A DNA stretch of 7,345 nucleotides, taken from assembly GCA_039923755.1 (NCBI GenBank), contig JBDTCD010000125.1, positions 1-7,345 of the forward strand. The letters are read 5' to 3'. Source of the stretch: Terrimesophilobacter sp039923755 (GTDB lineage Bacteria; Actinomycetota; Actinomycetes; Actinomycetales; Microbacteriaceae). Numbering within the stretch: position 1 is the stretch's first letter; each line of letters opens with the position of its first letter. The notes under the pieces are model-generated. The model had not been told where the DNA came from. It saw nothing but the letters and a program-made list of their open reading frames with translations, and did no database searches. The translations under genes were made by a program, and so were the position numbers. Positions 5,272 through 7,345 of this stretch are shown here, piece after piece.

Positions 5272-6429
5272 ATGGCATCACCAGCAGATCGCGAAAAAGC
5301 ACTCGACACCGCCCTCGCCCAAATCGACCGCCAGTTCGGCAAAGGCTCCATCATGCGCCTCGGCAGTGACGAGCGCGCTCCCGTCGCGGTGATTCCGACC
5401 GGATCGATCGCCCTGGACGTCGCTCTCGGAATCGGAGGTCTTCCTCGTGGGCGAATCGTCGAGATCTACGGTCCTGAATCTTCGGGTAAGACCACTCTCA
5501 CGCTTCACGCGATCGCCAATGCGCAGCGAGGAGGTGGCATTGCCGCCTTCATCGACGCTGAGCACGCACTCGACCCGGAGTACGCCAAAGCTCTCGGCGT
5601 GGACATCGACTCCCTGCTGGTTTCGCAACCGGATACCGGCGAGCAGGCTCTGGAGATCGCCGACATGCTCGTGCGCAGCGGGTCAATCGACTTGATCGTC
5701 ATCGACTCCGTCGCTGCACTCGTGCCGCGCGCGGAAATCGAGGGGGAGATGGGTGACTCGCACGTCGGGCTCCAGGCCAGGCTCATGTCCCAGGCGCTCC
5801 GCAAACTCACCGGTGGCCTGAGCCAGACCGGAACCACCATGATCTTCATCAACCAGTTACGCGAGAAAATCGGTGTGTTCTTCGGCAGCCCGGAAACCAC
5901 ATCGGGGGGTAAGGCGCTCAAGTTCTACGCGTCGGTGCGACTGGACATCCGCCGGATCGAAACTCTCAAGGAGGGAACGGACGCCGTCGGTAACCGCACC
6001 CGCGTGAAGGTCGTCAAAAACAAGATGGCCCCGCCGTTCAAGCAGGCGGAGTTCGACATCCTGTACGGAACCGGAATCTCCCGCGAGGGGAGCCTCATCG
6101 ACTTCGGTGTTGAGCACGAAATCGTCAAGAAGTCGGGTGCGTGGTACACCTACGACGGTGACCAGCTCGGTCAGGGCAAGGAGAACTCGCGCAAGTACCT
6201 CATTGATAACCCGGCAGTTGCCAACGAGATCGAAGGCAAGATCATGACCAAGCTCGGGATCAGTGCTGAGGCGAAAGCGGCCAGTGCCGCCGCTGCCGCA
6301 CTGGCCGCGGAGACCGCTCGCAATGAGGCCGCCGCTGACCGCGGCCTGGAAACTGGCATCAACGGTACGGGCAGCGCAGGAAACGTCGATTCCCTCGAAG
6401 ACAAGCTCGCGAGCCGCAAGGCCGTCTGA
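5272..6429 (+). CDS. recA: Recombinase RecA
   Basis: RecA forms ATP-dependent filaments on single-stranded DNA, drives homologous strand exchange and stimulates LexA self-cleavage. The 385-residue protein is intact: the N-terminal helix region contains ALAQIDRQFGKGSIMRLG, Walker A GPESSGKT is at 67-74, Walker B LIVIDS ends at D145-S146, and FINQLREKIGVFFGSPETT includes N194-Q195 and the DNA-binding L2 loop that follows. KNKMAPPFKQAEFDI and YGTGISREGSLIDFGV mark the C-terminal core. There is no intein, unlike some mycobacterial RecA. The C-terminal tail beyond about residue 330 is Ala-rich, then mixed-charge, ending LEDKLASRKAV; it is variable in the family and probably tunes activity. The start is set by AGAAGGAG and a conventional MASPADREKALDTAL. 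Expression is likely SOS-inducible from the LexA box and possibly from a second damage promoter. recX follows after 26 bases. Confidence 0.98.
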   Translation: MASPADREKALDTALAQIDRQFGKGSIMRLGSDERAPVAVIPTGSIALDVALGIGGLPRGRIVEIYGPESSGKTTLTLHAIANAQRGGGIAAFIDAEHALDPEYAKALGVDIDSLLVSQPDTGEQALEIADMLVRSGSIDLIVIDSVAALVPRAEIEGEMGDSHVGLQARLMSQALRKLTGGLSQTGTTMIFINQLREKIGVFFGSPETTSGGKALKFYASVRLDIRRIETLKEGTDAVGNRTRVKVVKNKMAPPFKQAEFDILYGTGISREGSLIDFGVEHEIVKKSGAWYTYDGDQLGQGKENSRKYLIDNPAVANEIEGKIMTKLGISAEAKAASAAAAALAAETARNEAAADRGLETGINGTGSAGNVDSLEDKLASRKAV

Positions 6430-6441
6430 GCGGCGTGTGCC

Positions 6442-6540
6442 AAGGGGGATTGATCATGGGCTCCGATGGTGTTCTGGCCAGGGTTACCTACCTACCGGGA
6501 GTAACCCCGCCAGTTGCGGCATCGGAGCCCAATGTCTCCT
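6442..6540 (+). promoter_or_regulatory. Long hairpin over the recX start (candidate translational or transcriptional attenuator)
   Basis: Three stacked stems share one axis. Outer: 6457-6468 with 6520-6531, 12 perfect pairs (arms TGGGCTCCGATG / CATCGGAGCCCA). Middle: CTGGC 6474-6478 with GCCAG 6509-6513. Inner: GGGTTAC 6481-6487 with GTAACCC 6501-6507, closing a 13-base loop. The outer stem includes the last two bases of the recX ATG. Beyond it, the Shine-Dalgarno bases 6444-6449 (GGGGGA) can pair with TCTCCT 6535-6540 (two G-U pairs). In the folded state both the ribosome site and the start codon would be masked. No T-run follows, so a classical terminator is less likely. The folding energy was not computed. 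Confidence 0.6.
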
Positions 6541-7079
6541 CGAGCTCGCCGATGACGCCGATGACACCGATGACACCGGCGGCACCGGATCTGGAGCACG
6601 AAGAACGCCGCGCCGAGAACGTGAGTATGCATGCGCTGACGCGCCGAGGGCAGTCGCGGTGGGAGTTGCGCCAGATCCTGTTGGCACGCGAACTGGAGCC
6701 GAGCATCGTGGAGGCCGAACTCTACCGGCTGGAGCGCGTGGGGCTCATCGACGATGGAGCGCTCGCGGAGACGATCGTCCGTACCCAGCACGAGCGCAAA
6801 GGACTCGGCCGCACCGCCTTGGTTGCTGAGCTGCGTCGACGTCGAATCGACCAGGACGCGATCGATCGTGCGCTCGAACAGGTGGGTGCCGATGACGAAG
6901 TGCTGCGCGCTGGGCAGTTGGCAGAACGTCGGGCGGCGCAATTGAGAGGCCTGGATCACGACACAGCCGTTCGACGGCTCAGCGGCTATCTGCAACGCAA
7001 GGGGTATTCCTCCGACACGGTACGAAGCGCGGTCCTGGCCGCGTTGCCGCTGAATTCATCTGGAGTCCGGTTCCGCTGA
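6456..7079 (+). CDS. recX: Regulatory protein RecX
   Basis: RecX binds RecA filaments and limits their assembly and activities, preventing excess recombination. The product is 207 residues. The RecX core starts at about residue 51 with RRAENVSMHALTRRGQSRWE, a strong family hallmark, and continues with LYRLERVGLIDDGALAE, then ERKGLGRTALVAELRRRRI, three-helix repeats typical of RecX. A C-terminal repeat includes RRLSGYLQRKGYSSDTVRSAV. The first 50 residues are a low-complexity extension with a Pro-Met-Thr triplet repeated three times (32-40). ATG 6456 is chosen because AAGGGGGA (6442-6449) lies six bases upstream; the in-frame GTG at 6435 would place that site inside the gene. The 26-base gap and same strand suggest cotranscription with recA. 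A long hairpin covers the start and could keep RecX far below RecA. Confidence 0.95.
   Translation: MGSDGVLARVTYLPGVTPPVAASEPNVSSSSPMTPMTPMTPAAPDLEHEERRAENVSMHALTRRGQSRWELRQILLARELEPSIVEAELYRLERVGLIDDGALAETIVRTQHERKGLGRTALVAELRRRRIDQDAIDRALEQVGADDEVLRAGQLAERRAAQLRGLDHDTAVRRLSGYLQRKGYSSDTVRSAVLAALPLNSSGVRFR
6549..6575 (+). repeat. 9-base tandem repeat (three units) in the recX extension
   Basis: Three consecutive units, CCGATGACG, CCGATGACA, CCGATGACA, differ at one base and encode Pro-Met-Thr three times; a degenerate fourth unit (CCGGCGGCA) follows. Being a multiple of three, changes in unit number would lengthen or shorten the linker without breaking the frame. Confidence 0.85.
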
Positions 7080-7113
7080 AGCGCGTGGGCTCTCGATGGT
7101 GGAGACGATGACC

Positions 7114-7131
7114 ATGATGATGATGATGATG
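7114..7131 (+). repeat. Trinucleotide repeat (ATG)6 downstream of recX
   Basis: Six perfect ATG units lie 35 bases after the recX stop. With an additional ATG at 7108 and the GGTGGAG at 7098-7104, they could start a 19-residue Met-rich reading frame ending at the TAG 7165-7167. On the other strand the same bases read as poly-His. No conserved protein is recognised in either reading, so only the repeat is annotated. Confidence 0.85.
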
Positions 7132-7164
7132 GCGCTGTCCTCGCCGGTAGGCGATAACACCGCA

Positions 7165-7170
7165 TAGGCT
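7165..7170 (+). promoter_or_regulatory. Candidate -10 for the lipoprotein gene
   Basis: TAGGCT fits TAnnnT and ends seven bases before the GTG at 7178, so transcription would begin on or beside the start codon, giving a leaderless message. This agrees with the absence of any Shine-Dalgarno before that GTG. No convincing -35 is visible, so the call is tentative. Confidence 0.3.
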
Positions 7171-7177
7171 CAACTGC

Positions 7178-7345
7178 GTGAGATCGAGTCGACTGGGTAT
7201 CGTCCACGGGTTATTGGTCGCAACGGCCATCGCCATTACAGGGTGCACCGTTCCGGAGCCAGCTCTCATCAGCACCCCTGGTGCGAGCCCCAGCCCGAGC
7301 GTGCTCGATACGTCCACGTACATCGGCGGCCAGATTGATCCGAGA
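7178..7345 (+). CDS. Putative lipoprotein, N-terminal fragment
   Basis: The first 56 residues of an exported protein run off the window end. Basic MRSSR is followed by a hydrophobic stretch (about residues 6-20) and a lipobox ITGC at 20-23, so Cys23 would be lipidated after signal peptidase II cleavage and the protein anchored outside the membrane. A Ser/Pro/Thr-rich stretch after the Cys is a usual surface linker. The fragment ends near TYIGGQIDPR; I recognise no domain and assign no function. GTG 7178 is the first start after the in-frame TAG at 7148-7150. It lacks a Shine-Dalgarno, which fits a leaderless start from the TAGGCT box. In many relatives I would expect miaB after recX, so this gene is a local variation. 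Confidence 0.7.
   Translation, partial: MRSSRLGIVHGLLVATAIAITGCTVPEPALISTPGASPSPSVLDTSTYIGGQIDPR

Noticed and set aside
6979..7323. Minus-strand frame containing a poly-His run
   Set aside because: The His run is the complement of the (ATG)6 repeat. The frame overlaps the end of recX and the lipoprotein signal sequence, with no supporting start signals.

Overview
The window looks like ordinary chromosomal core DNA from a high-GC actinomycete, most likely a Microbacteriaceae-type organism. This is inferred from the gene order (RNase J, FtsK, PgsA, CinA, ClgR-like regulator, DUF3046, RecA, RecX), from GTG starts, and from a GAAC-N4-GTTC LexA box; no strain can be named. All supported genes are on the + strand. 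There are no mobile elements, rRNA, tRNA or CRISPR arrays.

Layout. Positions 1-251 hold the C-terminal end of a ribonuclease J. After a 95-base gap comes a tight three-gene block: ftsK (chromosome translocase), pgsA (phosphatidylglycerophosphate synthase) and a stand-alone CinA-C/PncC-type amidase, joined by 1-base gaps. A 157-base regulatory gap follows, with a TAAAGT -10 element and a 16-base dyad at the expected start of transcription, leading to a small XRE-family ClgR-type activator. Two hairpins, one with an 11-bp stem and a UUCG tip, separate it from a 73-residue DUF3046 protein. The next gap (5025-5271) is the recA control region. It holds a clear LexA box, a 16-base dyad just downstream, and a second promoter-like element spaced like the LexA-independent (PafBC / RecA-NDp) damage promoters of mycobacteria. 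Then come intact recA and, 26 bases later, recX. The window ends with a Met-codon-rich microsatellite region and the start of a lipoprotein gene.

Together the genes cover chromosome segregation at the septum (FtsK), membrane phospholipid (PgsA), NMN recycling (CinA-C), control of Clp proteolysis (ClgR) and DNA-damage repair with its modulator (RecA, RecX). The gene content is conventional, and I see no new multi-gene system. The most interesting signals are regulatory: a long three-part hairpin that buries the recX start codon and can extend to its Shine-Dalgarno sequence, the double damage-control layout upstream of recA, and the operator-like dyad upstream of clgR.
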